The notes under the pieces are model-generated. The model had not been told where the DNA came from, searched no databases, and was given only the letters and a program-made list of their open reading frames with translations. The position numbers and the translations under genes are program-made. Shown here one piece after another: positions 1 through 8,314 of a stretch of DNA of 37,321 nt (position 1 is its first letter; the number at the start of each line of letters is the position of its first letter). The DNA comes from Gammaproteobacteria bacterium (GTDB lineage Bacteria; Pseudomonadota; Gammaproteobacteria; UBA6429; Thiohalophilaceae). Where the stretch lies: the NCBI GenBank assembly GCA_029881995.1, contig JAOULO010000032.1, positions 1 to 37,321 of the forward strand. The letters are read 5' to 3'.

Positions 1-3000
1 CATGCTTTAAATACCGTCGCCAAGGTTATGCTGGATGCCTATGGCCCTGCCGATCCCATGGACTCCCCTCAGACTCATCCTTTAGGTTTGAATGTTCCTT
101 TGTTGGAACGCAGCTTTAATGCGCTGGTGCCACAGGCTAGTGCACTTGTACATCGTTTTTACGAGGAACTATTCGTTCAGTTTCCTCAAGTGAAACCCAT
201 GTTTGAGGGAAGTGATCAGGCTGAGCAGGAAAAGAAATTGATCAATGCCCTACAGCTGGTCATTAATAACTTACGCAATGTCGATACTCTTGCCAAAGCA
301 CTGTCAACATTGGGTGAAAAACATCAGCAGTATGGTGTCTTACCTGAACATTATACGGCAGCCGCCAATATTCTGATAAAGGTTATGCAGGAGATGGCAG
401 GTGAGCTATGGAGTGGTGACTTACAAACTGCCTGGGAACAGGCGTTGGGTGTGGTTGCCAAAGTTATGCTAGATGCTTACAAGGAAGTGGATCCCATTGA
501 TACACCTGAAGGTCATCCACTTGGTCTAAACGTACCAGTACTGGAAAAGAGCTTCAATGCCCTGGCTCCCAGAGCAAATGAGCTGACGCTTCGTTTTTAT
601 GAAGAGCTGTTTAATCGATATCCCCAGGTACGGATCCTGTTTACCAATTCCAGTAAGGAAGAGCAGGCCAAGAAATTGGTCAACGCGCTGCAACTGGTCG
701 TATCTAATCTACGTAATGTCGATACATTGGCTAAGGCCCTGACGACACTGGGTGAGAAACACCAGAAATATGGTGCAGAACCTGAGCATTACAATGCTGT
801 CGCGGCAACCTTACTTGAAGTGATGCAGGAATTTGCCGGTGAATTGTGGACACCTGATGTCAAAGCCGCCTGGGAACATGCTTTAAATACCGTCGCCAAG
901 GTTATGCTGGATGCCTATGGCCCTGCCGATCCCATGGACTCCCCTCAGACTCATCCTTTAGGTTTGAATGTTCCTTTGTTGGAACGCAGCTTTAATGCGC
1001 TGGCGCCACAGGCAGGAGCTATGGTGCATCGGTTTTATGAAGAACTATTTAATCGTTTCCCTCAGGTCAAACCCCTGTTTGCGAATACCACTCAGTCTGA
1101 GCAGGAAAAGAAACTGGTCAATGCATTACAACTGGTTGTATCGAACCTGAGAAATATAGATACCCTGGCAAAAGCATTAACTACATTAGGTGAAAAGCAC
1201 CAGCAATACGGTGCTCAGGCTGAACATTATAGTGCTGTCGCCAATACTTTACTTGATGTAATGGCTGAATTTGCCGGCGATCTATGGACTGACGAGCTTA
1301 AACAGGCCTGGCAACATGCTTTAAGCACTGTTGCCAAGGTTATGCTGGACGCCTATTCAGATGAGCCAATCGTCACTGAAACAGAGCAGACGGCAGCGCC
1401 AGAGTCAGAACCACCTTCACCCCAAAAAGAAGTACCACCACATCCACTTGGTCTGGATGTAGAGACACTGACCAACAGTTTTAATCTACTTGCCCCACAG
1501 GGTGAGGTATTAGTTGCGAAATTTTATGAGGAGTTGTTTTCGCAATATCCTGATGTCAAACCGATGTTTGCCAATACGACACCGGAAAAACAACAACAAA
1601 AACTCCTTGCTGCTTTGGGGCTCGTAGTTGATAACCTCAACAACGTAGATGTTTTAGCGAAGGCCTTGAAAGAATTGGGCATTCGCCATCAGAAATATGG
1701 CGCGGAACCTGCACACTACCAGGCAGTTGCCGCAACTTTGTTAAATGTAATGCGAGAGTTGGCCGGTTCGGCGTGGACACAACAAGTTCATGATGCCTGG
1801 ACTCAAGCATTAAATGTAATCGCTAAAGTAATGCTTGATAGCTATACCCATTCGGAGAACGAGACAATGGCTACTAATATGAACAGTGCTGCAGCACTTA
1901 GTGAAGATGAGAATGTGGAATTGACCAGAATGCGTTCGGCGGTCAATGGTGCAATGACAGCAATCATGATGATTGATCGTGATTTCAATATCACATATGT
2001 CAATGACGCGACGGTCAAATTGTTGAGTCAACATGAACAAATACTTAAGGGAATTTATCCAAGTTTTAGTGTTGGTAACCTTTTGGGATCATGTATTGAC
2101 CAGTTCCATAGCAACCCACAACATCAGCGTCAGTTGTTAAGTAATCCAAATAATTTACCGTATACCACAGATATCACAGTGGGTCCGTTGAAATTCCAGT
2201 TAAATGTATCTGCCATGATAGACCCTGGTGGAAATTATGTTGGGAACACTCTGGAGTGGTCAGATGTTACAGACTTACGGCATAAGGAGCATGAGGTAGC
2301 ACGTTTACAGTCTGCGGTTCAGGGTGCAACAACAAATCTGATGATGTGTGATGCCGATCTAAATATTACCTATGCAAATCCAGCAGTGATTACCATGCTT
2401 AAAAAACGTGAGGTAGAGTTACGAGCGGTTTGGCCGGGTTTGACTGTGGATAATTTGATTGGTACCTGTATTGATGGGTTCCATAAAAACCCAGCCCATC
2501 AACGGGCACTGTTGGCCGATCAAAGCCGGTTACCAGCCAAGGCAGAAATCAGTGTTGGTGATCTGGAGTTTGAAGTTAATGCGACTTATATCGCAGGCCC
2601 TAATGGCGAGTACATGGGTAACATGGTCGAATGGAAAGATTTGACCGAAAGTAATAAACAGAAACGCGAAGTTGCCAGATTACAGGCCGCGGTTGAAGGT
2701 TCGGCATCCAATCTGATGATGTGTGATGCTGATCTTAATATCACCTATGCAAACCCTGCTGTTATTAAGATGCTATCGGCACGCCAAGCTGAACTACGCC
2801 AGATGTGGCCGGGGTTAGATACGAATAATCTTATCGGACAATGCATTGACCAGTTCCACAAAAACCCTGCCCATCAACGTGCACTCTTATCAGATAAGAG
2901 TAGACTGCCAGCCAAGGCAGAAATCCAAGTTGGTGATCTGGAATTCGAGGTTAATGCAACCTATATAGAAGGCCCCAGTGGTGAGTACATGGGGAACATG

Positions 3001-4602
3001 GTCGAATGGAAAGACCTGACCGAATCTAACAAGCAAAAGCGTGAAGTAACACGTCTGCAGGCAGCCGTTGAAGGCTCTGCATCCAACTTGATGATGTGTG
3101 ATACTGATCTGAATATTACTTATGCAAATCCATCCGTTATTAGTATGCTTGCCCGTCGTCAGGCGGAGCTACGGCAAATGTGGCCTGGCCTTGATGCGCA
3201 TAATTTGATTGGGCAATGTATTGATCAATTCCATAAAAACCCCGCTCATCAACGTGCTCTGCTTTCAGATAAAAGTCGTTTGCCCGCTAAGGCCGAGATT
3301 ACTGTAGGCGACCTGGAATTTGAAGTAAATGCTACCTATATTGGCGGCCCAAATGGCGAGTATATGGGGAACATGGTGGAATGGAAAGATATCACTGAAG
3401 CGAAAGATGCTGAACGCCAAATACAGGGACTCATTGATGCTGCCACTGAAGGACAGTTGGATAAACGCATAGACTATTCAAACTATGAAGGGTTTATGGC
3501 AGGACTGGGTGAAGGTATAAATAGCCTAATGAATGCAGTAGTTGCACCTATTAAAGAAGGTAAGCGTGTTATGTCAGCCTTGGCTGAAGGTGATTTGACC
3601 AAGAAAATGGATGGTGACTTTAAAGGCGAGTTTGCTGAACTTCGTGATGCCATTAATGAGTCGGTAACCAATCTGTTTAACATGGTTAATGAGATACGAA
3701 GTGCATCCGGTAATATTGCTTCGGGTTCAGGTGAGATTGCACAGGGTAATGCTGACCTAAGCCAACGTACTGAAGAACAGGCATCCTCTCTGGAAGAAAC
3801 TGCATCCAGTATGGAAGAGATGACCAGCACGGTTAAACAGAATGCCGATAATGCCAGGCAGGCTAATCAGTTGGCCTCTGAAGCACGTACACAAGCGGAA
3901 AAAGGTGGTGCAGTTGTAACGAATGCCATCACAGCGATGTCAGAGATCAACAGTTCAAGTAAGAAAATCTCAGACATTATTGGTGTTATCGATGAGATTG
4001 CCTTCCAGACCAACCTGTTGGCCCTGAATGCAGCGGTAGAAGCAGCGCGTGCTGGTGAACAGGGACGTGGTTTTGCGGTGGTTGCCGGTGAAGTTCGGAA
4101 TCTTGCACAACGAAGTGCCGGTGCTGCAAAGGAAATTAAATCACTCATTAAAGACAGTGTTGAGAAAGTGGATGAAGGTTCAAAACTGGTGGATGAGTCT
4201 GGTGCAACTCTGACAGAAATCGTCAGTGCGGTACAGAAGGTGAGTGATATTATTGCCGAGATTTCCGCAGCAGGCCAGGAACAATCATCTGGTATAGAGC
4301 AAGTTAATAAGGCTGTGATGCAAATGGATGAAATGACGCAACAAAATGCAGCATTGGTAGAGCAAGCTGCATCGGCCAGTGAGTCCATGGAAGAACAGGC
4401 CAAGGGACTCATTAAATTGATGGAGTTCTTTGAGATTGGCAATTCAGGAGGAACAGGTGGTTTTAGTGGACGCTCATCCGCTGCATCTACTACACCTGCC
4501 GCTCGTTCAGCAGAGCCGGCAGCATCATCTTCACCAAGGGCAGCAGCAAAGCGTCGCCCTGAATCTCAAAATAATGATGATGATGAATGGTCTGAATTCT
4601 AA
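1..4602 (+). CDS. Soluble multi-globin, multi-PAS methyl-accepting chemotaxis receptor (5' partial), Aer2/McpB-like
   Basis: The frame is open from base 1, and the first residues ([14 protein letters not shown]) are the end of another globin unit. The ATG at 28 is therefore not the start and the gene begins outside the window. Visible order over 1533 residues: four globin domains (residues about 15-160, 161-306, 307-452, 453-615), four PAS domains (about 643-1142), HAMP-like helices (about 1143-1240), and a methyl-accepting hairpin with the tip [21 protein letters not shown] (from residue 1332). A Ser/Ala/Pro-rich tail ends in EWSEF. Each globin keeps B10 Tyr (RFYEELF or KFYEELF), CD1 Phe and the proximal F8 His (108, 254, 400, 563). 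No transmembrane segment is visible. EWSEF fits the xWxxF pentapeptide that tethers CheR/CheB, and cheR lies 22 nt downstream. Inferred role: cytoplasmic sensing of O2, NO or CO through heme, signalling to a CheA kinase encoded elsewhere. The domain assignment is firm; the ligand is inferred. Confidence 0.93.
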   Translation, partial: HALNTVAKVMLDAYGPADPMDSPQTHPLGLNVPLLERSFNALVPQASALVHRFYEELFVQFPQVKPMFEGSDQAEQEKKLINALQLVINNLRNVDTLAKALSTLGEKHQQYGVLPEHYTAAANILIKVMQEMAGELWSGDLQTAWEQALGVVAKVMLDAYKEVDPIDTPEGHPLGLNVPVLEKSFNALAPRANELTLRFYEELFNRYPQVRILFTNSSKEEQAKKLVNALQLVVSNLRNVDTLAKALTTLGEKHQKYGAEPEHYNAVAATLLEVMQEFAGELWTPDVKAAWEHALNTVAKVMLDAYGPADPMDSPQTHPLGLNVPLLERSFNALAPQAGAMVHRFYEELFNRFPQVKPLFANTTQSEQEKKLVNALQLVVSNLRNIDTLAKALTTLGEKHQQYGAQAEHYSAVANTLLDVMAEFAGDLWTDELKQAWQHALSTVAKVMLDAYSDEPIVTETEQTAAPESEPPSPQKEVPPHPLGLDVETLTNSFNLLAPQGEVLVAKFYEELFSQYPDVKPMFANTTPEKQQQKLLAALGLVVDNLNNVDVLAKALKELGIRHQKYGAEPAHYQAVAATLLNVMRELAGSAWTQQVHDAWTQALNVIAKVMLDSYTHSENETMATNMNSAAALSEDENVELTRMRSAVNGAMTAIMMIDRDFNITYVNDATVKLLSQHEQILKGIYPSFSVGNLLGSCIDQFHSNPQHQRQLLSNPNNLPYTTDITVGPLKFQLNVSAMIDPGGNYVGNTLEWSDVTDLRHKEHEVARLQSAVQGATTNLMMCDADLNITYANPAVITMLKKREVELRAVWPGLTVDNLIGTCIDGFHKNPAHQRALLADQSRLPAKAEISVGDLEFEVNATYIAGPNGEYMGNMVEWKDLTESNKQKREVARLQAAVEGSASNLMMCDADLNITYANPAVIKMLSARQAELRQMWPGLDTNNLIGQCIDQFHKNPAHQRALLSDKSRLPAKAEIQVGDLEFEVNATYIEGPSGEYMGNMVEWKDLTESNKQKREVTRLQAAVEGSASNLMMCDTDLNITYANPSVISMLARRQAELRQMWPGLDAHNLIGQCIDQFHKNPAHQRALLSDKSRLPAKAEITVGDLEFEVNATYIGGPNGEYMGNMVEWKDITEAKDAERQIQGLIDAATEGQLDKRIDYSNYEGFMAGLGEGINSLMNAVVAPIKEGKRVMSALAEGDLTKKMDGDFKGEFAELRDAINESVTNLFNMVNEIRSASGNIASGSGEIAQGNADLSQRTEEQASSLEETASSMEEMTSTVKQNADNARQANQLASEARTQAEKGGAVVTNAITAMSEINSSSKKISDIIGVIDEIAFQTNLLALNAAVEAARAGEQGRGFAVVAGEVRNLAQRSAGAAKEIKSLIKDSVEKVDEGSKLVDESGATLTEIVSAVQKVSDIIAEISAAGQEQSSGIEQVNKAVMQMDEMTQQNAALVEQAASASESMEEQAKGLIKLMEFFEIGNSGGTGGFSGRSSAASTTPAARSAEPAASSSPRAAAKRRPESQNNDDDEWSEF
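43..1845 (+). repeat. Tandem array of globin-domain coding units
   Basis: Four in-frame units end at the recurring motif KVMLD(A/S)Y, at 480, 918, 1356 and 1845. The first three units are exactly 438 bp (146 codons). The fourth is longer because of an acidic, Pro-rich linker at about 1357-1440. The end of a fifth unit occupies bases 1-42. Linkers alternate: units 1 and 3 begin [11 protein letters not shown] and unit 2 begins [11 protein letters not shown]. This suggests that a two-globin block was duplicated. Confidence 0.9.
1927..3426 (+). repeat. Tandem array of four PAS-domain coding units
   Basis: Four units begin at 1927, 2302, 2677 and 3052, each exactly 375 bp (125 codons). Each contains an N-terminal MMxDxDxNITY strand, a CIDxFHxNPxHQR segment (His at residues 703, 828, 953, 1078) and a closing (L/V)EWxD(V/L/I)T strand (Trp at 753, 878, 1003, 1128). 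In Aer2-type PAS-heme domains a His in the E-eta helix ligates heme and a Trp on the last strand contacts O2. The matching positions suggest these are heme PAS domains. Units 2-4 are much more alike than unit 1. Confidence 0.85.
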
Positions 4603-4624
4603 TTAAAACCATAGGTGACGTTTG

Positions 4625-5464
4625 ATGCCTTCAGTGTACGAACGGGAATTTGAGTTCAGCCGGAAAGATTTTGAGCATATTCGAGATGTTGTTGGAGACA
4701 GGACAGGTATTGTCCTGTCAGATCACAAAATTGATATGGTCTATGGACGTTTGTCGAGGCGGCTTCGTCAATTAGGGATTAAAAAGTTTGCTGAGTATCT
4801 CTCTCGTTTATCAGAAGATGAACAGGAGCTGATAGAGTTTACCAATGCCCTGACGACAAACTTGACGTCTTTTTTTCGGGAACCACATCATTTCGAATTT
4901 CTCAAACAGACAGGCTTACCAGCACTTTTAAGAAACCGGCCAAATAAAAAATTACGTATCTGGTCGGCTGGTTGTTCAACCGGGGAAGAGCCTTATACCA
5001 TTGCCATGACTGTGAAAGAAGCCATGCTTTCACATTATAACTGGGATGTAAAAATTCTCGCGACAGATCTTGACTCAAATGTGGTGAGCAGGGCCAGTGC
5101 CGGGATTTATACAGAGGAAAAAGTCAATGGCGTGGATAAAGCAAGAATAAAGAAGTGGTTCAGAAAAGGAAGAGGCAGTGATCATGCAGGGCAAATGAAA
5201 GTGTCATCTGATTTGCAGGAACTGATTACATTCAAGCAACTGAATCTTATGCATGAATGGCCTATGAAAGGGCCGTTTGACATTATATTTTGCCGGAACG
5301 TTGTGATTTACTTTAATAAGGATACTCAAAGAGAGTTATTTGATCGTTATGCAAATTATTTGGCTAATGATGGATATCTGTTTGTTGGGCACTCAGAGTC
5401 TCTGGCGAAAGTTAGTGACAGGTTTAAATTAATTGGCAAAACAATTTACCATAAAGTGGCTTAA
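4625..5464 (+). CDS. cheR: Chemoreceptor glutamate methyltransferase CheR
   Basis: CheR methylates glutamates on chemoreceptors using S-adenosylmethionine, setting adaptation. The 279-residue protein has the usual size and both CheR parts: an N-terminal helical domain (about 1-85, ending in the TSFFREPHHF segment) and a SAM-binding methyltransferase domain with IWSAGCSTGEEPYT (about 114-127), ATDLDSN and the late FDIIFCRNVVIYF motif. I chose ATG 4625 because AGGTG at 4613-4617 gives 7-nt spacing; a TTG one codon earlier is possible. It follows the receptor by 22 nt and is followed by cheD after 2 nt, so the genes are surely co-transcribed. The receptor's C-terminal EWSEF probably docks on this enzyme's beta-subdomain, as known for pentapeptide-dependent CheR proteins. 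Confidence 0.96.
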   Translation: MPSVYEREFEFSRKDFEHIRDVVGDRTGIVLSDHKIDMVYGRLSRRLRQLGIKKFAEYLSRLSEDEQELIEFTNALTTNLTSFFREPHHFEFLKQTGLPALLRNRPNKKLRIWSAGCSTGEEPYTIAMTVKEAMLSHYNWDVKILATDLDSNVVSRASAGIYTEEKVNGVDKARIKKWFRKGRGSDHAGQMKVSSDLQELITFKQLNLMHEWPMKGPFDIIFCRNVVIYFNKDTQRELFDRYANYLANDGYLFVGHSESLAKVSDRFKLIGKTIYHKVA

Positions 5465-5466
5465 AT

Positions 5467-6111
5467 ATGTTAGGTGATGATGATAAACCCAGACCAGCAA
5501 AGACACTTCGTGGATTTTCTGAAATTAATCGTTATTGGGATAGACAACGAAAAATTTACTCGGCAAAAATATTACCTGGGCAGTACTATGTCACTATTGA
5601 GGATGAGTTGATTGTCACTGTGCTTGGCTCATGTGTATCGGCCTGTATTCGAGATCCAGCAATGCGCATCGGTGGAATGAACCACTTTATGTTGCCTACT
5701 GGAGAACACCAACAGAAATTATTTGAAAAAAACAGTGATGCTACCCGATATGGTAACTTTGCGATGGAAAAATTGATTAATGATATTTTAAAACATGGTG
5801 GTAGAAGAGAGAACCTGGAAATTAAGGTTTTTGGAGGAGGCAAAGTCATAGAACATATGACAGAAGCCGATGTGGGAAACAGAAATATTAAATTCGTCAG
5901 GGAGTTTCTGGCAACAGAGGGATTCAGGATCGTTGCAGAAGATATGGGAGATATCTTTCCTCGCAAAATTATCTATGATCCAATGTCTGGCAAAGTGCAG
6001 GTTAAAAAACTACGTTCAATGCATAATGATACTATTGCCAAACGTGAAAAGAGTTACCAGAAAGAAATCGAGAACAAGCCGCTTGCTGGGGATATCGAGC
6101 TCTTTGATTGA
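5467..6111 (+). CDS. cheD: Chemoreceptor glutamine deamidase CheD
   Basis: CheD deamidates specific receptor glutamines to glutamates, which makes them available to CheR and CheB. The family's catalytic Cys and His are visible in LGSCVSACIRD and GGMNHFMLP, both in the first half of a 214-residue protein. An N-terminal extension of about 35 residues precedes the conserved YYVTIEDELIVTVLGSC block, and a basic C-terminal tail follows FPRKIIYDPMSG. The ATG lies 2 nt after the cheR stop with no good Shine-Dalgarno sequence, so translation is probably coupled to cheR. Gene order receptor-cheR-cheD-cheB matches the P. aeruginosa che2 cluster, which supports an adaptation module dedicated to the upstream receptor. 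Confidence 0.95.
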   Translation: MLGDDDKPRPAKTLRGFSEINRYWDRQRKIYSAKILPGQYYVTIEDELIVTVLGSCVSACIRDPAMRIGGMNHFMLPTGEHQQKLFEKNSDATRYGNFAMEKLINDILKHGGRRENLEIKVFGGGKVIEHMTEADVGNRNIKFVREFLATEGFRIVAEDMGDIFPRKIIYDPMSGKVQVKKLRSMHNDTIAKREKSYQKEIENKPLAGDIELFD

Positions 6112-6122
6112 GGTAAGAGAAA

Positions 6123-7202
6123 ATGAAAAAGATTGGTGTGCTGGTCATAGATGACTCTGCCCTGATAAGAAAACTTTTAACAGAGTTATTAAATAAAGAT
6201 CCTGAGATAGAAGTTCTTGATGCCGCTGCGGACCCTTTTATTGCGCGTGAGAAAATCAAGAAATTGAATCCGGATGTTTTGACACTGGATGTTGAAATGC
6301 CAAAAATGGATGGTATAACATTTTTACGGAATCTTATGCGCTTACGTCCCATGCCGGTTGTGATGGTATCTACCATGACAGAAAAGGGGGCAGAAGTCAC
6401 TCTTGAGGCACTCGAACTCGGTGCTATTGATTATGTAACCAAACCTAATCTAGATGTTGCCGATTCAATGGGGGATTATGCAGAGGAGATAATCGAAAAA
6501 ATTAAAGTGGCTTCAAAGGCCAAAGTCCGTTCTATTGAAGACCGTGTCAAAGCCGATAAGGTAGAACCTAAACTCAGTGCTGATGCCATTATAGAGAAAA
6601 AGGCGGGTCGTAAATCTCACCTCAAAACGACTGAGAAAATTATTGCTATCGGTGCCTCAACCGGTGGAACTGAAGCTATTAGAGAGGTGATTGAGCGTTT
6701 GCCGGCTAATTCACCTGGAATTGTTGTTACCCAGCATATACCAGCTGCATTTAGTGCTTCGTTTGCCAAGCGTTTGAATAGTGTATCTGCAATTACCGTG
6801 AGTGAAGCAAAAGATGGAGACCAGATAATTCCTGGGCATGCTTTTATTGCGCCTGGCGATAAGCATCTTATGGTAGAAAGAAGTGGTGCACGTTATTACT
6901 GCCGTTTGAATGATGGTCCACCGGTTAATCGACATATACCCAGTGTGGATGTCCTTTTTCGTTCGGTTGCCCAGAATGTCGGCCCAAATGCCATAGGTGT
7001 CATGTTAACGGGTATGGGGGCAGATGGTGCTGAAGGTATGATGGAGATGAAAACAAATGGTGCAACTAATATTGCCCAGGATGAAAAAACCTCTGTTGTA
7101 TGGGGGATGCCGGGAGAGGCCGTCAAAATTGGGGCGGTTGACAAGGAATTGCCGCTGGAAAAAATTGCCGGCAAACTTATGTCACTCATCCAGAAAGGAT
7201 AA
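6123..7202 (+). CDS. cheB: Protein-glutamate methylesterase/glutaminase CheB
   Basis: CheB removes receptor methyl groups when its receiver domain is phosphorylated by CheA. Residues 1-120 form the receiver, with the acidic pair in VIDDSALIR and the phospho-acceptor Asp in LTLDVEMPKMDG. A linker of about 45 residues follows. The C-terminal methylesterase domain (about 168-358) carries the Ser of GASTGGTEAI, the His of TQHIPAAF and the Asp of MLTGMGADGAEGM, so the catalytic triad is intact. Length (359 aa) is normal. The start at 6123 is supported by GAGGTAAGAG just upstream, 11 nt after cheD. It is the last gene of the cluster; the next gene, fliA, has its own promoter. Confidence 0.97.
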   Translation: MKKIGVLVIDDSALIRKLLTELLNKDPEIEVLDAAADPFIAREKIKKLNPDVLTLDVEMPKMDGITFLRNLMRLRPMPVVMVSTMTEKGAEVTLEALELGAIDYVTKPNLDVADSMGDYAEEIIEKIKVASKAKVRSIEDRVKADKVEPKLSADAIIEKKAGRKSHLKTTEKIIAIGASTGGTEAIREVIERLPANSPGIVVTQHIPAAFSASFAKRLNSVSAITVSEAKDGDQIIPGHAFIAPGDKHLMVERSGARYYCRLNDGPPVNRHIPSVDVLFRSVAQNVGPNAIGVMLTGMGADGAEGMMEMKTNGATNIAQDEKTSVVWGMPGEAVKIGAVDKELPLEKIAGKLMSLIQKG

Positions 7203-7271
7203 AAGCTTTTAGTGGATAGCTATCTTATTGAAACTAATAGAAATTAAATAATTTTATCTTTTAGGCCCAAT

Positions 7272-7288
7272 TTGGCCCGCCAATTGCA
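7272..7288 (+). promoter_or_regulatory. Sigma54 (RpoN) promoter upstream of fliA
   Basis: TTGGCCCGCCAATTGCA has the essential GG (7274-7275) and GC (7286-7287) exactly 10 nt apart. It matches the consensus TGGCAC-N5-TTGCA at all but one core base (A to C in GGCAC). Transcription would start near 7299, about 59 nt before the fliA ATG. In several flagellated gammaproteobacteria fliA is under RpoN control with a FleQ-type activator, so position and function agree. Confidence 0.72.
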
Positions 7289-7357
7289 ATTTTAACTCTG
7301 CTAAAGATTTCGTTCCGTATAACCGACTTGGGTAAAGGGTTGAGGAGGATGCGATGC

Positions 7358-8131
7358 ATGGATAGCCATAGCTCTGATGACCAGTCACATGAGAATAGTG
7401 GATATAACGAAGTGAGAAATGCACGTAAGTATAAGGGTGATCAACTCTGTTCAGCCGATGAACTGGTAGAAAAACACGCCTCTCTCGTTCATCGTATTGC
7501 CTATCATCTATCAGCTCGACTTCCTGCCAGTGTGATGGTCGACGATCTGATTCAGGCCGGTATGTTGGGCTTGCTGGATGCCTCAGGTTTGTATGATCCA
7601 ACTCAAGGTGCCAGTTTTGAAACCTATGCCACTATCCGAATTAGAGGTTCAATGCTTGACGAATTACGTCGAAATGACTGGGCCCCGAAATCTATTCACC
7701 GTAAAGAACGGGATCTCATGCAGGCAATCCAGAAAATTGAATCCCGCACCGGGCGAGATGCCCGAGGCCAGGAAATTGCTGATGAGCTGGGAATCTCTAT
7801 CGATGAGTACCATCAGATTTTACAGGAAACCAGTACCTGCCGGGTTTTGAATTTTGTGGATTTGGGTGTGAGTGAAGATCTATTGGGAGAAGGTATGCAA
7901 TCAAGACAACCAGAGCCATTGGCCGATGTGCAAAAAGCGGAGTTTCGCCAGAATCTGTCCAAGGCCATTTCCAGCTTGCCAGAGAGAGAATGCTTTGTCG
8001 TCAGTATGTACTATGATGATGAATTGAATTTAAAAGAAATCGGCGAAGTTCTTGGTGTGAGCGAATCCAGGGTGAGTCAGCTACTGAGCCAGGCCCACCT
8101 TAGAATACGCACTAAATTTAATGAAATATAA
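7358..8131 (+). CDS. fliA: Flagellar sigma factor FliA (sigma28)
   Basis: FliA directs RNA polymerase to late flagellar and chemotaxis promoters. The protein has the family's regions in order: region 2 with HLSARLPASVMVDDLIQAGMLGLLDA, ASFETYATIRIRGSMLDELR and DWAPKS; region 3 with GRDARGQEIADELGI; and region 4 with ALPERE-like SLPERECFVVSMYYDDELNLKEIGEVLGVSESRVSQL. From ATG 7358 it is 257 aa, close to the usual length. That start has GAGGAGG at 7342-7348 with 9-nt spacing; ATG 7349 in the same frame directly abuts this site and is less likely. It stands alone between the che cluster and a terminator, not in the common flhF-fleN-fliA operon. An RpoN promoter precedes it. Confidence 0.95.
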   Translation: MDSHSSDDQSHENSGYNEVRNARKYKGDQLCSADELVEKHASLVHRIAYHLSARLPASVMVDDLIQAGMLGLLDASGLYDPTQGASFETYATIRIRGSMLDELRRNDWAPKSIHRKERDLMQAIQKIESRTGRDARGQEIADELGISIDEYHQILQETSTCRVLNFVDLGVSEDLLGEGMQSRQPEPLADVQKAEFRQNLSKAISSLPERECFVVSMYYDDELNLKEIGEVLGVSESRVSQLLSQAHLRIRTKFNEI

Positions 8132-8200
8132 TTGTTCGACAATAGATTTACTTAAGTAACACTACAAAAAATATAACAATTATACTCTTTTCAGGTTTAC

Positions 8201-8230
8201 GAGCCATCTGTGAACAGATTGGCTCTTTTT
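8201..8230 (+). terminator. Intrinsic terminator after fliA
   Basis: The stem GAGCC-A-TCTG pairs with CAGA-TT-GGCTC around a TGAA loop, with one small internal mismatch, and is followed by TTTTT. It sits about 70 nt after the fliA stop. Confidence 0.75.
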
Positions 8231-8235
8231 GCACT

Positions 8236-8261
8236 TATAAAAAGCTAATATTTGCCGACAA
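8236..8261 (+). promoter_or_regulatory. Possible FliA (sigma28) promoter before the membrane/VWA gene pair
   Basis: GCCGACAA at 8254-8261 matches the sigma28 -10 consensus GCCGATAA at 7 of 8 bases. The -35 side is weak: TATAAAA lies upstream, but with a shorter gap than the usual 15 nt after TAAA. It lies 54 nt before the ATG of the next gene and directly after a terminator. Confidence 0.35.
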
Positions 8262-8314
8262 TAGAAAGAATCAGTTTTGCTCCCATCACGATTTCTGACC
8301 GAGGAGGTTCTTTT

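Noticed and set aside
28-30. First ATG in the window as the receptor start codon
   Set aside because: The frame is open upstream to base 1 and encodes the end of another globin unit, so this Met is internal.
43-3426. Tandem repeats as a CRISPR or VNTR array
   Set aside because: The repeats are in-frame protein domains of 146 and 125 codons, with diverged DNA and conserved protein.
3483-4442. Long antisense ORFs opposite the receptor signalling domain
   Set aside because: They mirror the repetitive coiled-coil codons of the real gene and lack ribosome sites or recognisable products.
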